A DNA stretch of 47,186 nucleotides from Siminovitchia fordii DSM 16014 = CIP 108821 (lineage in GTDB: Bacteria > Bacillota > Bacilli > Bacillales > Bacillaceae_C), in the NCBI RefSeq assembly GCF_000374565.1, contig NZ_KB894711.1:1-47186 (forward strand). The letters run 5' to 3'. Made by a program: the position numbers and the translations under genes. Shown in pieces: positions 15,479 through 24,200 of the stretch. The notes beneath the pieces were generated by a model. That model was not told the origin of the DNA. It ran no database searches and saw only the letters and a list, made by a program, of their open reading frames with translations. The stretch's first letter is position 1. Each line of letters opens with the position of its first letter.

Positions 15479-18073
15479 CTATTTCCACTGATTGAGTAAA
15501 TAATCTGAGTGTGCCTGTAATATATTATAGGCTTTTTCGGAAATGAAGTTGTTTGATTTATGATTGTTCAGCAGTACTTTGAAGCCTTTCATATGTTTAT
15601 GGGCTTTTTCCGTTAATCCTTTTTCTTCGTAGAGGCTTAGGGCGGTCAGATGCATTATCAGGGATTTGACAGCATTGTTATTTGTGAATTCCCCTTCTTC
15701 CTGGAAGTTTTCTACAAGCTTTTTCATATTTGCCGCACTTATTTCTACCTCTACATCGACACTTTGTTCTTTCTCGGCGTTGCCTTTAACGTCGACGGAA
15801 ATCCAGCGGAACTTGGTATTCTCGTAAACTTTGATCATCTCGCCAGGCTCACGGATATTTGCAGCTTCATAAGTTGGTGAATCGGTTGTTGGAGTGCTTC
15901 CGTCAGTCGTATAGTGAATGCTGGCCGGCTTATTTTGTGAGAATGTAATGTTTACGGAACCATCGGGCTGCTTATCCTTTACAATTTCTGTAGTGGCCGG
16001 CTCATTATCCTTCCCGTACTCCATCGCAATTTCAAACATAGTGATAACACCGCTGGCATACTCTTGATACTGAAGATTTCCTTCCTCCCATGCAGGCTGG
16101 AATCCGCCTGGAGCCAGCCATTTCTGAGCATCTGGGTCCCACTGTTCGCCGCCGACTTCCCATCCGAATGCATAGATGCCATAATTGTTGTAGAGTTCCT
16201 CCCGGACATTGCCTGCGGAGGAATAAAGTACATCGGAAGAGCCTCCAATGTTCCGCGGCTGAACAACAGAGTCACGCAAACTTTTAACATTGGATAAAAT
16301 TTTCTCAGCTATCTGCCAGTAGTACTGTTCATCGCGAAGTGGAGGGCGTGGTGTTGTAATTCTGCCATCCGCTTTGTAGGAGCCAGGCTGCCAGAACAAT
16401 TGGCCTCCATAGCTGTGCACAGTCATAAAAAACTTGATGTTTGAGAAATTTTCTGCAAGCCAGACAACATTCTTCGCTTCAGGCTCAGATAGTTTTCCAG
16501 GGCCGGCGTACGTATCGGATGTACAAACTGTTGACCCTCCGGAATACCCGTCGTAAACTGAACCGACCGAGTAATTTCGGTTAAGGTCGACTCCCCAGTT
16601 ATGCCTGCGCCCGGGATCCGCATCTTCCGGACCGCAATGGTTTGTCATATTCCGCCGCTGCATATTCCGGTCAAAGAAACTATAGTGAGCGCCATCCGGG
16701 TTATTGGATGGGATGATAAAAATGTCTACGTTATCGACGATCTCTTTTGTCTTTTGATCAGTTTCATAGTTTGCCAGTAGCCTTTCGGCTGATTCAAGAG
16801 CTACAAGGGGAGTTACCCATTCGCGTGCATGATCCTGGGCCTGAATCAGGACACCAGGCTTTGAGCCATCGCTATGTTTGCCTATGCGGAGGGCTTTGAT
16901 TGTATATGGCTCACGGGAAATCTCCTCGGGTCCACTCAAGAAGTCGGACAGCTTAGTCGCTGCAGCCTCCTTTACAACTCCACTTCCATTTCCGTTGCGG
17001 TAAAGATTTGCGGTTACTAATGCGCTTGCTTCTGCGTTATTATTAATTGCGTCGACCACTTCTTTTGCCGTCGTGCCAATTTTGCTTGGGTCATTTTTGT
17101 CTGTCGTTAGATGTACAGTGATATCGTTCCCCTTGACCGAGACTGACATTTTATCCCCGTCGGACTGGCCATTCAACGCTACGGAAATATCATTGCCGCC
17201 TTCATGGCCGTATTTTTTTGACGTGACATAGAAAGTACTGTTGAGATCTCCGTTTGCACCGCTTGTTCCATTGCCAAATTGTGCCTGTGCATGCCTGCGA
17301 TAGCCATTCGTTTTGTTTGGCAGCTCAATAATTTCAGTGAGTTCAGGATGTTCCGCTGCTAGTTCTTCAATTCGTTTATACAGCTGTGTTGGATTTTTGT
17401 ATTCATCGGCAAAGGCGCTCTTGTATCCCGGACGATCAATATCGGCTTCAACAGGGTAGAGCCAGTCTTTCACCTCTGCGCTGCTTTCGGTGCCGAGCGA
17501 GCTTGAAACTTTGATTGTATCAGGCCGGGGCCCGTCGACCTTAGCAAGTACCCGGTGGTACATATAAACACCGGAATCTCTATAAAGTTCCATCTTTTGA
17601 GACTTGTCACCCCAATGCAGCGTTAAATCTGCTCCATCTTCAGCTGTCGTTTTTGCTTCTACTGACAAGAAGGCTTGTCCATGAGTGGTGAACCAGTCCA
17701 CTCTTCCGATGGTGAGTTTATCTTTAGCGGGTGTCGATGCTAACGAACGCTTTGCCTTTTTCGGGGCAGCCCGTTTAGGATCATTAGCTAATATGACGCC
17801 ATATTCAGGCAGTGTGTTCAGTTGTTCTTTTGTCAGTAAGGCATCCACCTCAATGCCATCGGGCACGCGCTTGACACCGCCCGCAAGATCATATCCCTTG
17901 TTTTGCAGGGTATCCAAGACATCGCTGCCAGGTACTAAAATCCTGACTAGCTCACCCTCTTCCACTACAGGAGCGGCAGCGGGTTTAGGCTTCTCTTTGT
18001 TGTCAGCTAATGTACTGGTCGCGATTGAAAATAGCAGAATCATTGATAATAAGGCAACCATTGTTTTTTTCAT
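15479..18073 (-). CDS. Secreted M14 zinc carboxypeptidase with FIMAH tail
   Basis: An 864-residue protein with a signal peptide (about 1-23). Residues about 220-690 are an M14 carboxypeptidase: zinc ligands His415 and Glu418 in HAREW, His553 in VHSYGG, substrate loop NPDGAHYSF and catalytic Glu639 in FGWEVGGE. The catalytic domain is interrupted at about 276-385 by a beta-rich insertion (GNDISVALNG, then DITVHLTTD, then AKEVVDAINN) of a kind seen in phage and surface proteins. After it come a chitobiase-C-like beta domain (HYTTDGSTPTTDSPTY, about 700-775) and a helical FIMAH domain (about 780-864), likely for attachment to the cell or matrix. It should release C-terminal amino acids outside the cell. 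Start ATG is at 18073. Confidence 0.88.
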   Translation of the reverse strand: MKKTMVALLSMILLFSIATSTLADNKEKPKPAAAPVVEEGELVRILVPGSDVLDTLQNKGYDLAGGVKRVPDGIEVDALLTKEQLNTLPEYGVILANDPKRAAPKKAKRSLASTPAKDKLTIGRVDWFTTHGQAFLSVEAKTTAEDGADLTLHWGDKSQKMELYRDSGVYMYHRVLAKVDGPRPDTIKVSSSLGTESSAEVKDWLYPVEADIDRPGYKSAFADEYKNPTQLYKRIEELAAEHPELTEIIELPNKTNGYRRHAQAQFGNGTSGANGDLNSTFYVTSKKYGHEGGNDISVALNGQSDGDKMSVSVKGNDITVHLTTDKNDPSKIGTTAKEVVDAINNNAEASALVTANLYRNGNGSGVVKEAAATKLSDFLSGPEEISREPYTIKALRIGKHSDGSKPGVLIQAQDHAREWVTPLVALESAERLLANYETDQKTKEIVDNVDIFIIPSNNPDGAHYSFFDRNMQRRNMTNHCGPEDADPGRRHNWGVDLNRNYSVGSVYDGYSGGSTVCTSDTYAGPGKLSEPEAKNVVWLAENFSNIKFFMTVHSYGGQLFWQPGSYKADGRITTPRPPLRDEQYYWQIAEKILSNVKSLRDSVVQPRNIGGSSDVLYSSAGNVREELYNNYGIYAFGWEVGGEQWDPDAQKWLAPGGFQPAWEEGNLQYQEYASGVITMFEIAMEYGKDNEPATTEIVKDKQPDGSVNITFSQNKPASIHYTTDGSTPTTDSPTYEAANIREPGEMIKVYENTKFRWISVDVKGNAEKEQSVDVEVEISAANMKKLVENFQEEGEFTNNNAVKSLIMHLTALSLYEEKGLTEKAHKHMKGFKVLLNNHKSNNFISEKAYNILQAHSDYLLNQWK

Positions 18074-18484
18074 TCATTTTCACTCCCGAAAAATATTTAG
18101 ACGCCCTTTGATTCTTTTTGCAATGATTCTTGTGTCTTAAGCCTGGATTCGTGATATAGATTGTTAAAATAGTAGAAATCCACTGTTGTCTCTATGCATT
18201 TTGAATTTTTTTCTGATAAATGGAAAGCAGGCTCATTCATTTGTTTTCAGCATTTTCATTTGATTTGATGTTTCCGGTTCTTCTATTGTTACTGGCAATG
18301 TTCCTGCATATTCGCTGTGCTCAATGCGACACAGCAGACAGCTCCCAATATAAAATGGGCCGATTTCCGGCTATTTCTGCAGGAGTACCGAGTTCCTAAG
18401 GAAATCCCCAGCTGAAAAAACAGGTGGGGATTAATTACTGCAAGGGCAACTGGACTTAAAACACTAATCTCATAATCTATAAAA
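18074..18484. other. Intergenic stretch between the two M14 genes
   Basis: It holds the leader of the large M14 gene. A near-perfect inverted repeat (AATCCCCAGCTG at 18403-18414 and CAGGTGGGGATT at 18421-18432) lies past the stop of the upstream M14 gene and may act as a 3' hairpin for it, though it has no clear T-run. No gene seen. Confidence 0.5.
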
Positions 18485-19900
18485 CTATTTCTTTTTCCAT
18501 CTTTCTAGTAAAGTGTTAGCATCGCTGTTGAGTCTGTTATAAGCTTCTTGTTCGATTTGCCCTTTTTCCCTCTGTTTATCAAGAGCAACTTTAAATCCTT
18601 CCAAGTGCTTGACCATTTTCTTGCTGTTCTCTTGCTTTTCATAAACTTCCAGAGACTTTAAATGGTTCGCTAATGAACGGGCAAGGCCATTATTCTTAAA
18701 CTGACCCTCTTTTGCAAAGCGCTCTAAAACATCTCTCATGTCAGTGATGTTGTCAGTCCAATATCTTGGTATTTTGGTAAGAAAGTCGTCGCCATTCAAA
18801 TCATCGATAGAACCATCCGCCATGTGCGAAATAATCCCCCATAACCCGTTTTCCACACGGTTCACCAGTTTTTGATCATAGCCAACTTGGGGTTGTTGTC
18901 CAGGCATTTCGAATAGAACAGTTGCTGATCCATTAAGAGCGAAGGCAGATCTTGCTTGTCCGGGATAATCACGTTCCTGAAAGTGAACATACTGAGATAC
19001 CCCAGGTTCCTCTATATCGGAGAATTCCTTTACGCCAAGGGCAGCAGCCAACGCATAGCGTTTGGACTTTTCCTGATCCAATAATGGCCAAGCATCATAT
19101 TTCGTGCTGTCTTCAGGTCCTAATGGCGGGAAATCAATTGCAATGGTGACATCCTCACCTGTTTTATTAAGCTTTGGAGCACCCATGTGATGCAGATCGA
19201 CGAAAGCTTCTACTTTACCGAACTCTTTTTGCAGATCTACATAAAGATCTCTAAGAAGTTGGGACTCTTTCGTTATGAAAAAACCAAAATCAAGAGTCGT
19301 TCCAGGTAAATCTTCAGGTACGACTTGATAGTTCAAATCAGCATGAAAATCCCGATTGATGTCAAAGCCTCGATTCCTCTCATTGTAGTACCAAGCCGGA
19401 GCAGCGCCAGCCAGTTGTGGGTAGGCAGTAACAACTTCATCCCACGGAAATACATTCTGTCTTTGTGGAAATTCGAGACCGTCAACGTTAAAACGTGGAA
19501 TGGTAACGATCGTAACATTGTCACGAACAGATTGGGCGAAGGAGCTATCGCTCGTTCCAAGGTAGTCTAATATTTCCACAATTGCCTCGCCGCCACTCTT
19601 TTCGTTACCATGTATGCTGCCATTGATTAATAACACTTGATCACCCGTACCTACACGGGCAGACATGATTTCAGTTCCTTGTGATGAATGGCCGGCAACG
19701 TCAACCTTAACCCTGCCGGAACTAGCCTTTTCAATTTCGTCTAGTTTTTGGAGAAATTCATCATTGGTCATCCAATCCCGTTCAATTGGATCTTGTACAG
19801 CTTGAGCAGATATTTCACTTACCGGGATCAACATTAACAGTAAGGCTGCAGCAAAAAACATCAATTTCTTCCATATATCCCTTTTCACAATATCCTTCAT
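18485..19900 (-). CDS. Secreted M14 family carboxypeptidase with FIMAH tail
   Basis: A protein of 471 residues, starting at the ATG at 19900, which has GAAGGAGG 8 bases upstream (an ATG nine codons earlier lacks a site). A signal peptide or anchor covers about residues 10-33. The M14 zinc motif HGNEK (His97, Glu100), a second ligand region DLHHMG (about 235-240) and the catalytic Glu in VLFEMPG (about 331) are present. The C-terminal 85 residues form a FIMAH domain like that of the neighbouring large M14 protein, so both may be displayed at the same site. The two peptidases share too little sequence outside this tail to be a recent duplication. The promoter region has a weaker GlnL-like repeat. 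Confidence 0.85.
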   Translation of the reverse strand: MKDIVKRDIWKKLMFFAAALLLMLIPVSEISAQAVQDPIERDWMTNDEFLQKLDEIEKASSGRVKVDVAGHSSQGTEIMSARVGTGDQVLLINGSIHGNEKSGGEAIVEILDYLGTSDSSFAQSVRDNVTIVTIPRFNVDGLEFPQRQNVFPWDEVVTAYPQLAGAAPAWYYNERNRGFDINRDFHADLNYQVVPEDLPGTTLDFGFFITKESQLLRDLYVDLQKEFGKVEAFVDLHHMGAPKLNKTGEDVTIAIDFPPLGPEDSTKYDAWPLLDQEKSKRYALAAALGVKEFSDIEEPGVSQYVHFQERDYPGQARSAFALNGSATVLFEMPGQQPQVGYDQKLVNRVENGLWGIISHMADGSIDDLNGDDFLTKIPRYWTDNITDMRDVLERFAKEGQFKNNGLARSLANHLKSLEVYEKQENSKKMVKHLEGFKVALDKQREKGQIEQEAYNRLNSDANTLLERWKKK

Positions 19901-20413
19901 AATATATCCTCCTTCAATACTATTCATTTAAAAGAAGCTCCTCGTTTTCCCGATTACGATGAAATCCTGTAAATTACTTTAATAACCCCTTTCACTGCTC
20001 TTTTAAAAGCATTTTTTTGACAACATAAAATTCGCTTATATTACAAATAATCAGAAAAATAAAGTAAGGTTTATCCCCTCCATTTCATTGTCACTGTTTC
20101 CCCCTGTTGGTCTGCTGGGGCAGACCGTAAAAAATGATGACCTCCTCTCCCGCTAAATTTTGAGATTATACGTGCTGTAAATATATGTAATGGTAAATGG
20201 TGGACTACATAATGATACAGTAATCTACAATAAATTCGGTTCATAAAGATAATTGGTTATATTGACGCGTATCCTAAGAAGTACATGAGCAGCGTTTACG
20301 ATTACCTCAGGAGCCCATAACTTTTTACAATCAAAAACTTCCATCGAGGAATAAAGGATTATAAAGAAAGATGTCAAATATTATTAGTAATCTCTCAGGC
20401 AGGAGGGGTGCAA
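19901..20413. other. Divergent promoter region between M14 and GlnL-like genes
   Basis: It contains the candidate activator site at 20043-20058, a short hairpin (GGTCTGC at 20109-20115 and GCAGACC at 20120-20126) and presumably the promoter of the response regulator. No gene seen. Confidence 0.5.
20022..20058 (-). promoter_or_regulatory. Candidate GlnL-like site and promoter of the 18485-19900 peptidase
   Basis: On the minus strand TTTTCT-GATT-ATTTGT (20058-20043) matches TTTTGT-N4-TTTTGT at 10 of 12 positions. It is followed by CGAATTTTATGTT, which shares CGAATTTTAT with the symporter promoter. The spacing to that box differs by 6 bases between the two promoters, so this is a weaker call. 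Confidence 0.35.
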
Positions 20414-21355
20414 ATGCATTTTTATATAGTTGATGATGATGAGGCCATTCGTTCCATATTGGCAGAAATTATCGAAGATGAGGATTTGGGGGAAACGGTA
20501 GGGGAAGCAGAAAATGGCGCTCAAGTAGATCTCTCTTTTTTGAACTTAAAAAAGATAGACATCGTATTGATTGATTTAATAATGCCTGTAAGGGATGGGA
20601 TAGAAACGATCCGCCAGATCGGCCCTTCGTTCCCGGGGAAATTTATCATGATTTCGCAGGTGGAGACAAAGGAATTAATAGCTGAGGCCTATTCACTTGG
20701 AATAGAATACTATATCATGAAGCCCATTAATAGGTTTGAAGTTCTCTCAGTGATAAAAAAGGTGAGCGAACGTATTCAATTGGAGAGATCAATTGCTAAT
20801 ATACATAAGTCATTAAGTAACGTAATGAACGTAGGACCTCGTTTACAATTAAATGAAAAAAGAAGTGTTCTAAGGGAAGATAAACTGACTGCTTCCGGTC
20901 GATTCCTCTTATCAGAATTAGGTGTGATTGGGGAAAACGGCTGCGAGGATTTGTTGGAAATTTTAAACTTTTTGTATAAAAGTGAAGGGAATGAAGGATA
21001 TCAGACTAACCCGCCCTTACTCAAAGATATTTTTATTTTCCTTGCCCAAACAAAATATGGTTCTGCTGCACCCCATTCCAAAATTAGCAGGGAGGTCAAA
21101 GCTTCCCAGCAGCGTGTTCGAAGAATTGTTTACCAGTCTTTAAACCACCTGGCCGCACTAGGTGTAACAGATTTTGCCAATCCAGCGTTCCAGGATTACG
21201 CCTCCAAGTTTTTTGATTTTAAAGTGGTTCGAAAAAGGATGATGGAAATAAAAAGCGGATCCTCTCCATCAACTACTGGGACCCGAATCAATACGAAAAG
21301 ATTTATTCAAGTGCTTTATTATGAAGTTAAACGTCTGGCCTTTGAAAATAGATAG
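20414..21355 (+). CDS. GlnL-like response regulator (receiver plus YcbB domain)
   Basis: A 313-residue protein. The receiver has DDDE at 7-10, phospho-acceptor Asp54 in LIDLIMPVRDG and Lys103 in IMKP. Residues about 155-310 match the YcbB/GlnL DNA-binding domain (ISREVKASQQRVRRIVYQSL holds the likely recognition helix). The best family match is B. subtilis GlnL, which with GlnK controls glutamine use. The cognate kinase is probably the one at 14029. ATG 20414 has AGGAGG 7 bases upstream; the GTG two codons earlier is too close to it. It is likely the activator of the symporter and perhaps of the peptidase genes. Confidence 0.85.
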   Translation: MHFYIVDDDEAIRSILAEIIEDEDLGETVGEAENGAQVDLSFLNLKKIDIVLIDLIMPVRDGIETIRQIGPSFPGKFIMISQVETKELIAEAYSLGIEYYIMKPINRFEVLSVIKKVSERIQLERSIANIHKSLSNVMNVGPRLQLNEKRSVLREDKLTASGRFLLSELGVIGENGCEDLLEILNFLYKSEGNEGYQTNPPLLKDIFIFLAQTKYGSAAPHSKISREVKASQQRVRRIVYQSLNHLAALGVTDFANPAFQDYASKFFDFKVVRKRMMEIKSGSSPSTTGTRINTKRFIQVLYYEVKRLAFENR

Positions 21356-21631
21356 GATAGTTGAACCAGCTGACTTCGACCTGTTGCAAGTGGTATCTTC
21401 CTTTCAAGTGCAGGAGAAGTGGACACATCAAGGTGCCCTGTGACGGGATAGTTATTTTGATCATCTTAGGTATTCTGTCCCGTACGAGTTTATGATGTAG
21501 TGGCAGGGTAATCGTTGTAACGATTCTACCCAACTTGGAATTGTGTAGCAGCTATTGATTTGGAGAGCCTGCAAACCCTGTGCCGCTCTGCCAAATTTTG
21601 TGTTACTATAATATTTGCAGATAAGTATAAT

Positions 21632-21666
21632 AGAGGTTCTAGCCCCCCTCGTTAAAAAAACTAAGA
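21632..21666 (+). promoter_or_regulatory. preQ1-I riboswitch aptamer
   Basis: AGAGGTTCTAGC, a C-rich loop, CCTC, then an A-rich tail ending in CTAAG follows the preQ1-I consensus almost exactly as known upstream of Bacillus queC. It is a pseudoknot that binds the queuosine precursor preQ1 and, with the hairpin that follows, turns queCDE off when preQ1 is plentiful. Confidence 0.92.
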
Positions 21667-21668
21667 TA

Positions 21669-21704
21669 AGCAGTACTCTATCTTGGGGTATTGCTTTTTC
21701 TTTT
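21669..21704 (+). terminator. Riboswitch expression-platform terminator
   Basis: AGCAGTAC (21669-21676) pairs with GTATTGCT (21688-21695, one G-T pair) and is followed by TTTTCTTTT. The segment between can pair alternatively (AAGATA with TATCTT), giving the choice between read-through and termination. Confidence 0.7.
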
Positions 21705-21721
21705 GAAAAGGAGTTTTATCC

Positions 21722-22390
21722 ATGTTAAAAGATGAAAAAGCGATTGTTGTTTTTAGCGGTGGACAAGACAGCACCACGTGCTTGTTTTGGGCGCTGAAAA
21801 CTTTTAAGGAAGTCGAAGTCGTTACTTTTAATTATAACCAAAGGCATAAAAATGAGATTGAGTGTGCAAAAGCGATTGCACAAGAGGTAAATGTCAGGCA
21901 TCACTTGTTGGATATGCATCTGCTGAATCAATTGGCTCCAAGTGCATTAACAAGGAACGACATTGACATAAAAGACGGAGGTGATGGAGAGCAGCTATCT
22001 ACTTTCGTTCCGGGACGCAACTTGATTTTCCTGTCATTTGCGGCTGTTTTGGCAAGCCAGGTGAATGCAAAGCACATGATCACGGGCGTGAGTGAAACAG
22101 ACTTCAGCGGATATCCCGATTGCAGGGATGCTTTTATTAAATCTCTGAATGTGACCATCAACCTATCAATGGACCAAGAATTTGTGATTCATACACCGCT
22201 CATGTGGTTGGACAAGGAAGAGACTTGGAAGCTTGCCGATGAACTGGATGTACTGGATTACGTCCGGGAGAAGACATTGACCTGTTATGAAGGAGTGATA
22301 GGTGATGGCTGCGGAGAATGCCCGGCCTGTAAGTTGAGAAAAAATGGGTTGGAAAAATATCTCGCATCGCAAAAAGGAGTTAAAGAATGA
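21722..22390 (+). CDS. queC: 7-cyano-7-deazaguanine (preQ0) synthase QueC
   Basis: A 222-residue protein that converts 7-carboxy-7-deazaguanine and ammonia to preQ0 with ATP, for queuosine in tRNA. The PP-loop SGGQDST (12-18) binds ATP, and the four-cysteine zinc site at the C-terminus is intact (TCYEG, then [10 protein letters not shown]). Length is normal. AAAGGAGTTTTATCC precedes the ATG. It is the first gene of queC-queD-queE behind the preQ1 riboswitch, and its end overlaps queD (ATGA). Confidence 0.96.
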   Translation: MLKDEKAIVVFSGGQDSTTCLFWALKTFKEVEVVTFNYNQRHKNEIECAKAIAQEVNVRHHLLDMHLLNQLAPSALTRNDIDIKDGGDGEQLSTFVPGRNLIFLSFAAVLASQVNAKHMITGVSETDFSGYPDCRDAFIKSLNVTINLSMDQEFVIHTPLMWLDKEETWKLADELDVLDYVREKTLTCYEGVIGDGCGECPACKLRKNGLEKYLASQKGVKE

Positions 22391-22878
22391 TGGAGAAAGA
22401 CTTCTTTGGCTTTCGGATTGTAGAAGATCTGCAAAAACTGGATAGGGATATCAAAAAAGACGAGCTGAAATACCATCATAAACGCGTACTTGTCAGCAAG
22501 GAATTCACGTTTGATGCGGCACATCATCTTCACTGTTATGAAGGGAAATGTAAGAACCTGCACGGTCACACGTATAAAGTGATTTTCGGCATTAGCGGGT
22601 TTGTGGATGAAATCGGTCTTGTGATCGATTTCGGGGATATTAAAGAGATCTGGAAAGAGGAAATTGAGATTTACCTTGATCACCGCTATATAAATGAGAC
22701 CTTACCCAACATGAACACGACTGCTGAAAACATGGTTGTCTGGATTTACGAAAAGATGAAGGAGTCACTGAGCAACCGGCCGGAAAAGAATAATGGTGTC
22801 CAGGTGGAATTTGTCCGTTTATATGAAACACCTACCAGTTACGCGGAAACAAGGCGGGAGTGGATGGAAATTGAGTAA
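22387..22878 (+). CDS. queD: 6-carboxy-5,6,7,8-tetrahydropterin synthase QueD
   Basis: A 163-residue protein that makes carboxytetrahydropterin from dihydroneopterin triphosphate, the first committed queuosine step. The 6-pyruvoyltetrahydropterin-synthase zinc histidines are present in FDAAHHL and HGHTY, with catalytic Cys55 in CKNLHGH. ATGATG at 22387 overlaps the queC stop, and AAAGGAG lies 8-10 bases upstream, indicating translational coupling. Confidence 0.95.
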   Translation: MMEKDFFGFRIVEDLQKLDRDIKKDELKYHHKRVLVSKEFTFDAAHHLHCYEGKCKNLHGHTYKVIFGISGFVDEIGLVIDFGDIKEIWKEEIEIYLDHRYINETLPNMNTTAENMVVWIYEKMKESLSNRPEKNNGVQVEFVRLYETPTSYAETRREWMEIE

Positions 22879-23596
22879 AATACCTGTAATGGAGATATTT
22901 GGCCCAACCATCCAAGGGGAAGGAATGGTGATCGGGCAAAAGACGATGTTTGTTCGAACAGCCGGCTGTGATTATTCTTGTTCATGGTGTGATTCTTCTT
23001 TTACGTGGGACGGTTCGGGAAAAGATTCGATCAAGCAAATGGACGCAGAAGAAATTTGGCAAGAGCTCAAGCTGCTTGGGGGTGACGGTTTTTCTTTTGT
23101 TACCATATCCGGCGGCAATCCCGCATTATTAAAAAACCTCGGCAGCTTAACCCAACTGTTAAAGAAGAACGACATACAAATTGGATTGGAAACACAAGGA
23201 AGCAAGTGGCAGGATTGGTTTTTGGAGATTGATGAATTAACGGTTTCGCCAAAACCGCCAAGCTCCGGGATGGTGACCAACTTCGATATTCTTGATACGA
23301 TTTTGGAGAAATTAAAAGGAGTTGATTCAACGCATAGCAGTTTAAAGGTGGTCATATTTGATGACCAGGATTTTGACTATGCCAAAAAAGTGCATCTCAG
23401 ATATCCAGGCATTCCATTTTATTTGCAGGTAGGGAATGATGACTATCAGACTACGGACAATCAACAGCTTGTCCGACACCTATTGCAAAAATATGGATGG
23501 CTGGTTGATAAGGTGATAGCAGATCACGAGTTAAGGAACGTGAAAGTCCTGCCTCAGCTTCATACCCTTGTTTGGGGAAACAAACGGGGGGTTTAG
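22871..23596 (+). CDS. queE: 7-carboxy-7-deazaguanine synthase QueE
   Basis: A radical-SAM enzyme of about 241 residues that contracts the pterin ring to 7-carboxy-7-deazaguanine. The iron-sulphur motif is CDYSCSWC (Cys33, 37, 40), preceded by the family's usual start IPVMEIFGPTIQGEG. I take the TTG at 22871, 8 bases inside queD, because it gives the standard N-terminus; an ATG at 22889 is the only near alternative, and longer forms run through queD. No queF follows, so the final step to preQ1 must be encoded elsewhere. Confidence 0.93.
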   Translation: MSKIPVMEIFGPTIQGEGMVIGQKTMFVRTAGCDYSCSWCDSSFTWDGSGKDSIKQMDAEEIWQELKLLGGDGFSFVTISGGNPALLKNLGSLTQLLKKNDIQIGLETQGSKWQDWFLEIDELTVSPKPPSSGMVTNFDILDTILEKLKGVDSTHSSLKVVIFDDQDFDYAKKVHLRYPGIPFYLQVGNDDYQTTDNQQLVRHLLQKYGWLVDKVIADHELRNVKVLPQLHTLVWGNKRGV

Positions 23597-24041
23597 GAGC
23601 GGTGGAAAGCTTGATAGGCTGACTGCAACTAATGATTCGATCAACGCAAGTGGCATTGAAGGTTGGATGGCAATCTCTAACAGGATTCTGACAGATTGGG
23701 AGAAATGGTATACCTGCAACTGCATAATGTCTTGATGGTAATGTTCCTCAAGCTTATCGTATCGGTAATCACCGCAGTTATATAAGCCAAAAAAAGAAAT
23801 TATTTTCTCTTGCTTTTTGCCGAGCAGAAGGAATGATTTCTTGCCTGTCCGCTGCGCTTCAACCAGGCGTTTAAAGTAATGACAGAGATATTCAGATGGG
23901 AATAAATTGGAGGGATTGGGGGGATTTTTAGCTTCCAATCCCTCCTTTAATTTTTCAAAAGGTTTAAGGCTTTCTAGACCCCTAGTTAATTGAAAATTTG
24001 ATAAGGTAGATAAATTTTTAATATAAAAAACAAAAAAAGTA
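23597..24041. other. Stretch after queE, no clear gene
   Basis: On the minus strand 23531-24115 is open but has no ribosome binding site, overlaps the queE end and the GntR promoter, and crosses a strong hairpin. Its middle part (about 23650-23900) has protein-like composition, so a gene remnant is possible. Family not recognised. Confidence 0.4.
23909..23952 (+). terminator. Probable terminator downstream of queCDE
   Basis: GGAGGGATTGG (23909-23919) pairs perfectly with CCAATCCCTCC (23935-23945), followed by TTTAATTTTT. It is about 310 bases past the queE stop. Confidence 0.65.
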
Positions 24042-24070
24042 TTGCAAGTATAAAAAGGATATAGTATAGT
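24042..24070 (+). promoter_or_regulatory. Sigma-A promoter of the GntR-hydantoinase operon
   Basis: TTGCAA (24042-24047) and TATAGT (24065-24070) are 17 bases apart. Transcription would start near 24077, about 120 bases before the GntR start codon. Confidence 0.7.
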
Positions 24071-24088
24071 AAACCCTACATTCGGTTG

Positions 24089-24105
24089 AACTGGTTCCAC
24101 CAGTT
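24089..24105. promoter_or_regulatory. FadR-type operator, probable GntR autoregulation site
   Basis: AACTGGT-TCC-ACCAGTT is a perfect palindrome around the TGGT-N3-ACCA core typical of FadR-subfamily GntR regulators. It lies about 12-28 bases after the predicted transcription start and before the GntR gene, as expected for repression by its own product. Confidence 0.7.
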
Positions 24106-24129
24106 TCACCAGCAAAATATTTTACTTAA

Positions 24130-24164
24130 TTGCAAGCGTTTCTAATAAAATGGAAGCGGTTTAA
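24130..24164 (+). promoter_or_regulatory. Two tandem cre-like sites
   Basis: TTGCAAGCGTTTCTA (24130-24144) has two mismatches, and ATGGAAGCGGTTTAA (24150-24164) one mismatch, to the CcpA consensus WTGNAANCGNWNWCA. They start exactly 20 bases apart, downstream of the promoter, where CcpA could act as a roadblock. Confidence 0.5.
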
Positions 24165-24200
24165 TTTTAAAAAACAAAATGGTTTAAATAGGTGATTAAT

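Larger units (their letters stand above)
21356..21721. other. Intergenic stretch with the que operon leader
   Basis: The first 250 bases after the regulator show no gene. TATAAT boxes at 21607-21612 and 21626-21631 precede the riboswitch; the first leaves room for a full aptamer in the transcript and is the likelier -10, although its -35 is poor. Confidence 0.5.

Noticed and set aside
17685-18140. Plus-strand 151-codon frame opposite the large M14 gene
   Set aside because: It mirrors the signal-peptide and N-terminal region of a clear gene and has no ribosome binding site or recognisable content.
23531-24115. Minus-strand open frame of 194 codons after queE
   Set aside because: It starts at TTG without a ribosome binding site, overlaps the queE end and the GntR promoter and operator, and is crossed by a strong hairpin. 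Only its middle part might be a remnant.
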